From the NCBI RefSeq assembly GCF_029369745.1, contig NZ_CP120210.1:2418001-2482000 (forward strand): a DNA stretch of 64,000 bases, read 5' to 3'. Positions 22,490-29,948 of this stretch are shown in pieces. The stretch is from Amycolatopsis sp. QT-25. Lineage in GTDB: Bacteria; Actinomycetota; Actinomycetes; Mycobacteriales; Pseudonocardiaceae. The position numbers and the translations under genes are program-made. Within the stretch, counting starts at the first letter, position 1. Every line of letters starts with the position of its first letter. The notes below the pieces were generated by a model. It did no database searches, was not told the DNA's origin, and saw only the letters and a program-made list of their open reading frames with translations.

Positions 22490-23727
22490 GTGGTCAGAGT
22501 GCTCCGAAGCTTCCGGTTGGGCAACCATCGCTCGTTTCGGGACGAGCAGGAGTTGCTTTTGATGCCCGCGATGCCGGGGGACGAGCGCGCGGCCGTTCCG
22601 GTGACCGCGATCTACGGGCGAACGCCTCCGGCAAATCGAACCTGCTCGACGGGCTGACCTACCTGGCGGTCGGCGTACTGACGTCGAAGGTCCTCGGCGC
22701 CGGGCCACGCAGCGTTTTTCGCCTGGATGCCCAAGCGAGGAACCTGCCGTCGACATTCGTGATCGAAATCCTCGCCGAAGGGACTCGGTACACGTACGGT
22801 TTCCGGGCCAGTGACGACGCGGTCTTGGAGGAATGGCTGTACGCCTATCCGGAGAAACGTCGGCGGGTGGTGTTCGAACGAAGCGGAATCGATCTTCGGT
22901 TCGGCTCCACCTCGGCGAACTTGAAGAGCAAATTCGCTGCGCTCGAAGAATTGATCCGTGGCGATGTGCTCTTTCTGAGCTTTTGTTCCAGGCTGGAACT
23001 AGGCCCTTTGATGCCGGTCTATCGCTGGTTCGAGCGCTCTCTCCGAATCATCTCCGCCGAGGGACCGTGGGCTCCCGACGACGTGGGAAGCCGAGTGGGA
23101 AATTTTCTGCACCGAGACCCGCGCAACAGCCGCCGTCTGCTGTCCCTGCTCGCGGCCGCTGACGTAGGGATCGCGGATGTTCTCGCGGAACTCGTCGACG
23201 AGCCGCCAAGTCACCAGCACATGAGGCTGCCGCCGGGTCGGGTCGTCGGTACGGGATCCGGGCCACGATGGAGGTTGAGGTTCTGGCACGGTGAGACCGA
23301 GTCGCCGTTCGAACTGCACGACGAGTCCGCTGGGACCAGGAACTGGCTCAAGCTCATCCCGACCGTGCTGGACGCGCTCGACGAAGGGCAGGTTCTCGTC
23401 GTCGACGAGATCGACTCGAGTCTGCATCCGATGTTGACCGCGAAGCTCGTGAGCCTTTTTCAATCCGAAAAGACCAATCCCCACGGCGCCCAGCTCGTCT
23501 TCACCACGCAGGACACGAGCCTTCTCGGCACCATGCTCGGGGACAGTGTCCTGGATCGCGATCAGATCTGGTTCGTGGACAAGAACACAGAAGGGACCAG
23601 CGAGCTTTATCCGCTCACCGACTTCAAACCGCGCAAAGATCAGAACACCGAGCGTCGCTATCTCGCCGGTAGCTACGGGGCCGTTCCGGTGCTGGGTGAC
23701 TTCGCCGAGGCAGTGCAGGGCGGATTA
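22490..23727 (+). pseudogene. Broken AAA-family ATPase of an RloAB/PARIS-like module
   Basis: The reconstructed product is an AAA_21-type ATPase of about 410 residues. Reading from GTG 22490 or 22499 gives LRSFRLGNHRSFRDEQELLL and ends in AIYG; the next frame continues as NASGKSNLLDGLTYL. Together these are the Walker A motif, split by a one-base deletion near 22618-22621. The rest is intact and has Walker B VLVVDEIDSSLHP near 23397. The natural end is probably the codon at 23725-23727, now TTA instead of TGA, so the open frame runs on to 24102 into nonsense. Codons such as TTT, GAA and AAA are commoner here than in neighbouring genes, which suggests acquired DNA. The partner is the RloB-like gene that overlaps it. 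Confidence 0.8.
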
Positions 23728-24297
23728 CCCGCAAAGAGAACAGCGGCCGGAGACGGTCGGCGTTCCGCGAGCAGCGGACTTCGATCCTCGTCGTCTGCGG
23801 TGCGGAGGCGACCGAGCCCGGATATTTCGAGGGACTCAAACGGGCTCGCCGGAACCCGGCCCTCACGATCAAGATCAAAGCGAAGCGCGGGGATCCCGAT
23901 GCTGTGGTCAAGTACGCGGCGGGGATGCGTGACCGGGCCGAGGGGACGTACGACGAGGTGTGGTGCGTCGTCGATGTCGACGAGTTCGACCTCGACAGGG
24001 CGGCCGCTACGGCTCGCAGGCTCCGGATCGAGCTGGCGATCTCGAACCCGTGCTTCGAGTTCTGGTTGCTGCTGCATTTCGAGGCGTGCTCGGCGCCGAT
24101 GACGTGCTACGGAGATGTGGCGAAACGCCTGGTCAACACGTCCCGGCGTTCGACAAGTCGGCGTTGCGGTTCGCGGACTACGAAACGGGGTCGAGGCCGC
24201 GGTCCTGCGTGCGAAGAAGCAGAACGGTGAGCCGGGCGGGGAGCACGGCCGTAACCCGTCGACCGGCGTCTGGGTATTGGTCGAGAAGATCGACTGA
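23724..24297 (+). pseudogene. Broken RloB-like protein gene
   Basis: The expected RloB N-terminus reads [17 protein letters not shown], then [21 protein letters not shown] split by one position, matching the family pattern of two strands around a TEPxYF motif. WCVVDVDEF and [13 protein letters not shown] follow, the TOPRIM-like acidic motifs. The codon where ATG is expected (23724-23726) is ATT. After KRLV near 24130 the product continues in a second frame ([16 protein letters not shown]) and after 24186 in a third ([13 protein letters not shown] to VEKID), so two further one-base losses are present. In working systems the ATPase and RloB-type partner act together, apparently against phage. 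Confidence 0.78.
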
Positions 24298-24339
24298 ACC
24301 CGATGCAACGGACCGGAGCCTCCGCTACGTCCAGAACAC

Positions 24340-24819
24340 GTGGACCCCAAGAAGCTGTTCGTCGTCCTCTGCGCCTTGGTCGGCCTCGCCTGCGCAGCCG
24401 GTAGCTCCGCCGCGCACGGACAACCCGCCGCGACCCGGCCCGCACTGGCCCAGCCCGCACTGGCCCAGCCCGCGCCGGCCCAGCGGCCCGAGCCTGCCCG
24501 AGGTGTCGTCGAGCCGGGGGAGACCGTCGTCCTCGACGCCGGTGAGACGACCGAGGTCGCGTTCAAGGACGTCAGTATCCGGTTCGCTCGCCTGGTGTCC
24601 GATTCCCGCTGCGCCGCGGGCATGGTCTGCATCTGGGAAGGGGAGGCCGTGGTCGAGCTGGTCTTGGCCGAACCGGGGCGTGGTGAGCGGACCACGGTGG
24701 AAGTCGCCTCCACCGGGCGGGGTGGCCGGCAGTCCGTCGAGTTCGCCGCCTGCCGGGTGGACCTGGTCGCCGTGAGTTCGCGGGGTGACCAGGTCACTCT
24801 GCGGGTGTCCAAGGCTTGA
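24340..24819 (+). CDS. Secreted protein of unknown function
   Basis: This is a 159-residue exported protein. The signal peptide (LFVVLCALVGLACAAGSSAAHG) is followed by a proline/alanine linker with three near-copies of PALAQ, then a beta-rich domain with the pair SRCAAGMVCIWEGEA near residues 88-102. That resembles a motif I associate with small secreted proteins of many bacteria (DSRCPxxVxCxWxG), which has no assigned function that I know. A third cysteine is at AACRVDL. The gene is intact and in good codon usage, unlike the broken genes on both sides. The GTG start is at 24340. Confidence 0.7.
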   Translation: MDPKKLFVVLCALVGLACAAGSSAAHGQPAATRPALAQPALAQPAPAQRPEPARGVVEPGETVVLDAGETTEVAFKDVSIRFARLVSDSRCAAGMVCIWEGEAVVELVLAEPGRGERTTVEVASTGRGGRQSVEFAACRVDLVAVSSRGDQVTLRVSKA

Positions 24820-24892
24820 CCAGGCCGGGTGACCGTGCCCCTCGGTGCCTTTGCCGCGCGACTTCGGCGACCGGCCGAGGTCACGACCCGGC

Positions 24893-25190
24893 TCAGAGCG
24901 AGTTCCCCCAGCCGTCGAGGTACGCCACTTCCGCCGGCGGCACACGTGACGCGGGTTCGAAGCCCGGCACCGTCGTGTAGGCGACCGGTAGCAGCCCGGC
25001 CTGCGTGACGTCGGCGGGAATGCCGAGGATCTCGGCCGCCTCCGGCCTCGTGCGTCAGGTGGTACGTCGTGAGCGTCGAGCCGAGGCCGCGTGACCGCAG
25101 CGCCAGCTGGAAGTTCCACACCGCCGGGAAGATCCCGCCGTGGAACGCGGCGTCGGTCGCGTTGTCCCCGGCGGGCCTGCCGGTCAGGCT
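24893..25190 (-). pseudogene. C-terminal fragment of a nitroreductase
   Basis: On the minus strand the 3' half of a nitroreductase gene survives. FPAVWNFQLALRSRGLGSTL and TTYHLTHEA are in one frame; then, after one extra G near 25042-25045, EAAEILGIPADVTQAGLLPV and a normal end DGWGNSL plus stop at 24893 follow in the next. The N-terminal FMN-binding half is missing. Upstream, at about 25185-25200, the family sequence stops and joins the remains of a CGNR gene on the other strand. The fragment is clearly not functional. Confidence 0.8.
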
Positions 25191-25199
25191 GGGCGGTCG

Positions 25200-25478
25200 A
25201 GTGGGGTCAACGCGGCCGCGGTCCCCACCAGCCCGCGCCTGACCGTGCGGGGAGCGGAGACGTCCTGGCACGGCGAGGACGGCGGCGAAATCGTCCTCGC
25301 GGCCGTCTCGGTCGCGGTGATCGACCTCGTGTCCGGTCCGCGCGTCGCTCAGCTGCGGCGATGCGGCGCGCAGGACTGTTCGATGCTGTTCGTGGCGGCC
25401 AACAGCAGGCGGGTCCGGTGCACGCCGTCGCTGTGCGGCAACCGGGTCCGGGTCGCCCGCCACGCCACCAGGAACTAA
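25200..25478 (+). pseudogene. C-terminal fragment of a CGNR zinc-finger regulator
   Basis: About 92 residues remain of an ABATE/CGNR-type transcription factor. They hold the linker (LTVRGAE, then AVSVAVIDLVSGP) and the zinc-finger domain LRRCGAQDCSMLF to SLCGNRVRVARH, with all four cysteine ligands and the name-giving CGNR. The N-terminal ABATE domain, which binds ligand, is absent. The frame can be extended to GTG 25140, but those residues are antisense to the nitroreductase fragment and not family-like. The stop overlaps the argA stop by 4 bases. Confidence 0.75.
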
Positions 25479-26002
25479 AGCTCCAGCAGCATCCGGCTGT
25501 TGCCCAAGGTGTTGGGCTTCACGTACGGCAGGTCGAGGAACTCCGCGACACCCGGGTCGGCCGAGCGCCGCATCTCCTCGTAGACCTCCTGGGTCACCGG
25601 GGTGCCGTCGATCTCGACGAAGCCGTGGCCGGAGAAGAAGCGGGTCTCGAAGGTCAGCACGAACAGCCGCTTCAGCCCGATCTCGCGGGCGAAGTCGATC
25701 AGCTGCCCCACCAGCGCGTGCCCGATGCCACGGCCACGGGAGTCCTTGTCGACGGCGATGGTGCGCAGTTCGGCGATGTCCTCCCAGAGCACGTGGAGCG
25801 CGCCGCAGCCGAGTACGTCGTCACCGTCTTCGACCACCCAGAACTCCTGGACACTCTCGTAGAGGGTGACGAGCTCCTTCTCCAGCAGCACCGTCCCCGC
25901 GTCGGAGTCGACCAGCGCCTTGATCTTGCGGACGTCCGCGATCCGCGCCCGGCGGACGGTCGGAGGGCGGCGAAGGAGAGGGTCTGAGGGCACGTCCACC
26001 AT
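25475..26002 (-). CDS. argA: Amino-acid N-acetyltransferase (ArgA-like)
   Basis: This is a 175-residue GNAT enzyme. Its length, its position between ftsK and the pgsA group, and its sequence match the short mycobacterial ArgA (Rv2747), which makes N-acetylglutamate at the start of arginine synthesis. Visible are RRARIADVRKIKALVD at the front, AELRTIAVDKDSRGRGIGHAL as the acetyl-CoA loop near residues 77-97, and VLTFETRFFSGHGF near 113. The ATG is at 26002, divergent from rimO across 87 bases. The convergent CGNR remnant touches its 3' end. Confidence 0.9.
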   Translation of the reverse strand: MVDVPSDPLLRRPPTVRRARIADVRKIKALVDSDAGTVLLEKELVTLYESVQEFWVVEDGDDVLGCGALHVLWEDIAELRTIAVDKDSRGRGIGHALVGQLIDFAREIGLKRLFVLTFETRFFSGHGFVEIDGTPVTQEVYEEMRRSADPGVAEFLDLPYVKPNTLGNSRMLLEL

Positions 26003-26089
26003 TAAGCCATCCGCGAGCTGCGACCGGTCGAGGGCTCGCCCGAGCGAGCGATCGCCGACCCCGCGAACAGGCCAGCTACCCTAAGGCAC

Positions 26090-27538
26090 GTGCCTTCTCC
26101 CACCACTGATCCTGTCGCCACCCGTCGCGTTTCCTTGTTGACCCTCGGTTGCGCCCGCAACGAGGTCGATTCCGAGGAACTCGCCGGACGGCTGGCGGCG
26201 GGCGGCTGGGAACTCGCCGCCGAGCCCGAGGACTCCGACGTCGTGGTGGTCAACACCTGCGGCTTCGTCGAGTCCGCCAAGAAGGACTCGGTCGACACGC
26301 TGCTCGCGGCGTCCGACACCGGCAAGAAGGTCGTCGCCGTCGGCTGCATGGCCGAGCGCTACGGCAACGAGCTGGCCGAGAGCCTCCCCGAGGCCGACGC
26401 GGTGCTGGGTTTCGACCACTACGCGGACCTCGCGGAGCGTCTCGACGACGTCGTGGCGGGCCGCAAGGTCGCGTCCCACACTCCCTCCGACCGGCGCAAG
26501 CTGCTGCCGATCAGTCCCGTCCAGCGCCCGACCGCCGCCGAGTCGGTCGAGGTGCCGGGGCACGCGCAGCATGGCTGGGGCCCTCGGGTGCTGCGGACCC
26601 GGCTCGACACCTCCCCGGTGGCCGCGCTGAAGATCGCGTCCGGCTGCGACCGGCGCTGTTCGTTCTGCGCGATCCCGTCGTTCCGCGGTTCCTTCGTGTC
26701 GCGGCAGCCGGACGAGATCGTCGCCGAGGCCGGGTGGCTCGCGGAGAACGGCGTCAAGGAGGTCTTCCTCGTCTCGGAGAACTCCACCTCCTACGGCAAG
26801 GACTTCGGCCGTGACGGCGCCCGCGCGCTGGAACTGCTGGTCCCGCGCCTGGCCGCGGTGCCCGGGATCGCACGCGTCCGCGTCTCGTACCTGCAGCCCG
26901 CCGAGACGCGCCCCGGCCTGGTCAAGGCCATCGCGACCACGCCGGGTGTCGCCGACTACTTCGACCTGTCCTTCCAGCACTCCAGCGAGACCGTGCTGCG
27001 CCGCATGCGCCGCTTCGGCTCCACGGACTCGTTCCTCGCGCTGTGCGACCAGATCCGGGAGCACTCGCCCGACGCCGGCATCCGCACCAACGTCATCGTC
27101 GGGTTCCCCGGCGAGACCGAGGACGACGTCGCCGAGCTGGAGCGCTTCCTCAACGGCGCGCGGCTGGACGCGGTGGGCGTCTTCGGGTACTCGGACGAGG
27201 ACGGCACCGAGGCCGAGACCCTCGACGGCAAACTCGACGAGTCCGTGGTGGCCGAGCGGGTCGCGCGGATCTCCGCGCTGGTCGAGGAGCTGACCTCGCA
27301 GCGGGCCGAGGACCGGATCGGCGACTTCGTCGACGTCCTCGTCGAGCGGGCCGAGGACGGCGAGGACCCCATCGGTCGTGCCGCGCACCAGGCCCCCGAG
27401 GTCGACGGCGAATGCGTGCTGATCGAGACGGAAGACCTCCCTGCGCTGGCGGTGGGTGACCTCGTGCGCTGCGAGGTCGTCGACTCCGAGGGTGTGGACC
27501 TGATCGTGCGGCCCGCGCCGCTCGAGGCCGACCGGTGA
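26090..27538 (+). CDS. rimO: Ribosomal protein S12 methylthiotransferase RimO
   Basis: RimO is a radical-SAM enzyme with two iron-sulfur clusters that adds a methylthio group to an aspartate of S12. The N-terminal MTTase domain ([18 protein letters not shown] near residue 15, then [13 protein letters not shown] and VGCMAERYG) supplies three cysteines. The radical-SAM CxxxCxxC is [15 protein letters not shown] near residue 187. A C-terminal TRAM domain completes 482 residues. The GTG start is at 26090, and the stop overlaps the pgsA GTG (GTGA). Confidence 0.96.
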   Translation: MPSPTTDPVATRRVSLLTLGCARNEVDSEELAGRLAAGGWELAAEPEDSDVVVVNTCGFVESAKKDSVDTLLAASDTGKKVVAVGCMAERYGNELAESLPEADAVLGFDHYADLAERLDDVVAGRKVASHTPSDRRKLLPISPVQRPTAAESVEVPGHAQHGWGPRVLRTRLDTSPVAALKIASGCDRRCSFCAIPSFRGSFVSRQPDEIVAEAGWLAENGVKEVFLVSENSTSYGKDFGRDGARALELLVPRLAAVPGIARVRVSYLQPAETRPGLVKAIATTPGVADYFDLSFQHSSETVLRRMRRFGSTDSFLALCDQIREHSPDAGIRTNVIVGFPGETEDDVAELERFLNGARLDAVGVFGYSDEDGTEAETLDGKLDESVVAERVARISALVEELTSQRAEDRIGDFVDVLVERAEDGEDPIGRAAHQAPEVDGECVLIETEDLPALAVGDLVRCEVVDSEGVDLIVRPAPLEADR

Positions 27539-28176
27539 ATGCCGCCCCGAGCGACGCCGGGGCCGGTGAAGGGACGGGCGGTGAGCACGCCCGGGTTCCC
27601 GAGGCCACCCCGGTCCCGACCCTGAACCTGGCGAATTTGCTCACGATGTCGCGGCTGGTGCTGGTGCCGCTGTTCGTGCTGGCGCTGTTCACCGGTGACG
27701 GGGCGGACACCTTCTGGCGCGCGATCGCCACCGCGTTGTTCGCGATCGCGTCGTTCACCGACCAGGTCGACGGCTGGGTGGCACGCAAGTACGGGCTGAT
27801 CACCGACTTCGGCAAGATCGCCGACCCGATCGCGGACAAGGCGCTGATCGGCGCCGCGCTGGTCGGGCTGAGCGTGCTCGGCGAACTGGGCTGGTGGGTG
27901 ACCATCGTCATCGCGATCCGCGAGATCGGGGTGACGTTGCTGCGCTTCTGGGTGATCCGGCACGGTGTCATCCCGGCCAGCCGCGGCGGCAAGGCCAAAA
28001 CGCTCGCGCAGATCGCGGCCATCACCGCGTATCTGCTGCCCCTGCCCGCGTCGGCCGAGCCGGTGCGCTGGGTGTTGATGGGGCTCGCGCTCGTGTTGAC
28101 CGGCGTGACCGGGCTCGATTACGTCGTGCGCGCGGTACGGCTGCGCGCCGCGGGAAGGCGGGTCGCGGGCTTATGA
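27535..28176 (+). CDS. pgsA: CDP-diacylglycerol-glycerol-3-phosphate phosphatidyltransferase
   Basis: PgsA makes phosphatidylglycerol phosphate in the membrane, the first step to phosphatidylglycerol and cardiolipin. The CDP-alcohol phosphotransferase signature reads [19 protein letters not shown], then IADPIADK near residues 77-103, with all conserved aspartates. Several membrane helices follow. The polar N-terminal 35 residues are extra but usual in actinomycetes. Tight 4-base overlaps with rimO and cinA show one operon; the same trio lies before clgR in related genomes. Confidence 0.95.
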   Translation: MNAAPSDAGAGEGTGGEHARVPEATPVPTLNLANLLTMSRLVLVPLFVLALFTGDGADTFWRAIATALFAIASFTDQVDGWVARKYGLITDFGKIADPIADKALIGAALVGLSVLGELGWWVTIVIAIREIGVTLLRFWVIRHGVIPASRGGKAKTLAQIAAITAYLLPLPASAEPVRWVLMGLALVLTGVTGLDYVVRAVRLRAAGRRVAGL

Positions 28177-28688
28177 CAGGCACAGCCGCGCGCGGCGCGT
28201 CCGCTGAGGGTGGTGGCGGGGGCATGAATGAAGCTGAGACCTTGATCACTCACCTGATCGAGCGTGGGGAGACCGTGGCGACGGCCGAGTCGCTGACCGC
28301 CGGGCTGGTCTGCGCGACGCTGACCGAGATCCCCGGATCGAGCGCCGTCGTCCGGGGTGGCCTGATCGTCTACGCGACCGACCTCAAGGCGACGCTGGCC
28401 GGGGTCGACGAAGCCTTCCTCGCCGCGCATGGCGCCGTTCATCCCGAGGTCGCGGCGCAGTTGGCCGCCGGCGCGAGAGATCGGTGCGGCGCCACCTGGG
28501 GCCTCGGCCTCACCGGCGTCGCGGGGCCGGGCGGGCAGGACGGTGTGGCACCCGGCACCGTCCACGTCGGTCTCGTGGGCCCGGGGGTGCTCACCGTCCG
28601 TACGCTGGACTTGAGCGGTGATCGAGCCTCGGTCAGGGCCGGTGCGGTCGCGGGCGCGTTCGCCCTGCTGGGGGAACATCTCGCATGA
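28173..28688 (+). CDS. CinA-family nicotinamide-nucleotide amidase
   Basis: This 171-residue protein holds only the C-terminal CinA domain, which deamidates NMN to NaMN in NAD recycling. Conserved blocks are TAESLTAGLVCATLTEIPGS near residue 37, GGLIVYATDLKATLAGV, and GLTGVAGPGGQDGVAPGTVHVGL split over residues 112-134. ATG 28173 overlaps the pgsA stop (ATGA) and was chosen; ATG 28224 (MNEAET), which has a G-rich site before it, would remove a glycine-rich leader and may be the main start. It is the last gene before the clgR promoter. Confidence 0.92.
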   Translation: MTGTAARGASAEGGGGGMNEAETLITHLIERGETVATAESLTAGLVCATLTEIPGSSAVVRGGLIVYATDLKATLAGVDEAFLAAHGAVHPEVAAQLAAGARDRCGATWGLGLTGVAGPGGQDGVAPGTVHVGLVGPGVLTVRTLDLSGDRASVRAGAVAGAFALLGEHLA

Positions 28689-28698
28689 TCGCCGCGTT

Positions 28699-28709
28699 CG
28701 CCCTTGGCG
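28699..28709. promoter_or_regulatory. Candidate ClgR operator
   Basis: CGC-CCTTG-GCG is an inverted repeat of the form CGC-N5-GCG, which I recall as the ClgR binding pattern in streptomycetes. It lies 81 bases before the clgR start and just after the cinA stop, the right place for autoregulation. A single short match in GC-rich DNA could be chance. Confidence 0.4.
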
Positions 28710-28789
28710 TATTGCCGTGTCAACACCTGCGCCCGGGGCACCGCTCTGGGTAACGTAGGGGGTAGTCAGTCCTGGAAGGGAGGCGCGTG

Positions 28790-29239
28790 ATGACCGTGCT
28801 GTTGCGCGAGGCGATCGGCGACCGGCTCCGACACGCCCGCACGAACCAGCGTCGAACGCTGCGGGACATCTCCCGCGCCGCCAGGGTGAGCCTCGGTTAC
28901 CTGTCCGAGGTCGAGCGCGGGCAGAAGGAGGCGTCCAGCGAGCTGCTGGCGTCCATTTGCGAGGCCCTGGACCTTCCGCTGGGCGAACTCCTGCACAAGG
29001 TCGCGGCGGACGTCTCGGCGATGGACAACGTCGAGGTCGCCCCGGTGGACGAGAAGGTCGAGGCGGGCAAGCGGCGCGCTCCGGAGCGGGAAAACGCCGA
29101 AACGGGCGGGCTCGAAGGCGGCCGCCTGGTGTCCGAGCTGATCGGCAACGACCTGGCCGACCTGCGGATCTCGCCACCGCCGCGGATGAGCCCCGCCCTG
29201 CGGACGACCATCTCCGCACCGAAGATGGTCGCCGCCTAG
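28790..29239 (+). CDS. clgR: Transcriptional regulator ClgR
   Basis: ClgR activates Clp protease and membrane-stress (Psp) genes. This 149-residue protein has an N-terminal Xre-type helix-turn-helix (residues 10-65: [19 protein letters not shown] and [19 protein letters not shown]), a charged linker, and a C-terminus ending in MVAA. Known ClgR proteins are kept short-lived by ClpP acting on C-terminal alanines, and this end fits. ATG 28790 is six bases after GGGAGG; the GTG at 28787 is too close. In mycobacteria clgR is followed directly by pspA, but here an ECF41/AhpD cassette lies between. Confidence 0.92.
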   Translation: MTVLLREAIGDRLRHARTNQRRTLRDISRAARVSLGYLSEVERGQKEASSELLASICEALDLPLGELLHKVAADVSAMDNVEVAPVDEKVEAGKRRAPERENAETGGLEGGRLVSELIGNDLADLRISPPPRMSPALRTTISAPKMVAA

Positions 29240-29250
29240 CAAGGTGACGA

Positions 29251-29293
29251 ACGTCGAAAGGCCCCAGGCGGTTCGCCTGGGGCCTTTCGACGT
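29251..29293. terminator. Perfect 20-bp hairpin after clgR
   Basis: Arms 29251-29270 and 29274-29293 are perfectly complementary around the loop GTT. The hairpin lies 11 bases after the clgR stop and touches the stop codon of the minus-strand AhpD-like gene, so it probably serves both directions. It separates clgR from the downstream pspA group. Confidence 0.85.
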
Positions 29294-29778
29294 CAGTCCG
29301 CGACGTCGCCGAACGCGTCCGCCGCGTACGAGCCGCCCTTGGTGCGCGTGATGACGAGCAGCCGGTTGGCGGCGTTGATCATCGCGACCAGGTAGACCAG
29401 CGCGGCGACCTGATCGTCGTCGTAGTGCTTCCGCACCCGCTCCCAGGTCTCGTCGGAGACACCCCGGTGCGCGTCGGCGATCCGGCTGCCTTCCTCCGCG
29501 AGCGCCAGCGCGGCCCGCTCGGCCTCGGTGAACACGCCGGTCTCGCGCCAGGCGGCGACCAGGTTGACGCGGACCGCGGGTTCACCGGCGGCCGCCAGGT
29601 CCTTGGCGTGGGCGTCGACGCAGAACCCGCAGCCGTTGAGCTGGCTCGCCCGCAGCGACACCAGTTCCCTGGTGAGCTTGGGCAGCGCCGACTCCTTGAT
29701 GGCCACACTGACTCCTGCGAAGCGTTTGCCGAGCTTCGCGCCGAGCTCGCTGCTGTTCAGATCGAAACGGGAATCCAT
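29293..29778 (-). CDS. AhpD-like carboxymuconolactone decarboxylase family protein
   Basis: This is a 161-residue helical protein of the CMD/AhpD family. The catalytic-type motif is NGCGFCVDAHAKDLAAAG near residues 49-66, with the CxxC pair and downstream histidine needed for peroxidase activity. It probably reduces organic peroxides. A GAGGA site precedes ATG 29778. CMD genes are the classic neighbours and targets of ECF41 sigma factors, and the divergent gene here encodes exactly such a sigma factor. Confidence 0.93.
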   Translation of the reverse strand: MDSRFDLNSSELGAKLGKRFAGVSVAIKESALPKLTRELVSLRASQLNGCGFCVDAHAKDLAAAGEPAVRVNLVAAWRETGVFTEAERAALALAEEGSRIADAHRGVSDETWERVRKHYDDDQVAALVYLVAMINAANRLLVITRTKGGSYAADAFGDVAD

Positions 29779-29824
29779 GATCTGGTCCTCATTCGTGGTC
29801 GTGGGCTGAACCGGACGACCACCG

Positions 29825-29851
29825 GATGCCGGGAGCCCGGCCGTCCTGACA
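29825..29851 (-). promoter_or_regulatory. Candidate ECF41-type promoter for the AhpD-like gene
   Basis: Read on the minus strand, TGTCAGG (29851-29845), 16 bases, then CATC (29828-29825) gives the -35/-10 spacing seen for the partner promoter on the other strand. It lies 47 bases before the start codon. The -10 differs by one base from CGTC. Confidence 0.45.
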
Positions 29852-29885
29852 ACGTCGGACCGTGACGTGCGCCACGGCTTCGGAG

Positions 29886-29912
29886 TGTCAGAAATCGGTG
29901 TGGCGCGGCGTC
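29886..29912 (+). promoter_or_regulatory. Candidate ECF41-type promoter for the sigma factor gene
   Basis: TGTCAGA at 29886-29892 and CGTC at 29909-29912 are separated by exactly 16 bases. From memory the ECF41 consensus is TGTCACA-N16-CGTC, so only one base differs. The start codon is 36 bases downstream, which fits autoregulation. Confidence 0.6.
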
Positions 29913-29948
29913 TGGTGGGGACACCGTCGCCGAGAACAGGAGCCGTCC

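Noticed and set aside
22490..24297. Programmed frameshifting in the ATPase/RloB pair
   Set aside because: There is no slippery run or stimulatory structure at the breaks, and four separate lesions of different kinds are better explained by decay.
24340..24480. Repeat array in the secreted protein as a minisatellite or CRISPR-like element
   Set aside because: The PALAQ copies are only three short coding repeats in a linker; no spacer structure.
23673..25463. 596-codon minus-strand frame taken as one gene
   Set aside because: Only the part at about 25045-25190 matches a known family (nitroreductase fragment); the remainder is antisense of other genes.
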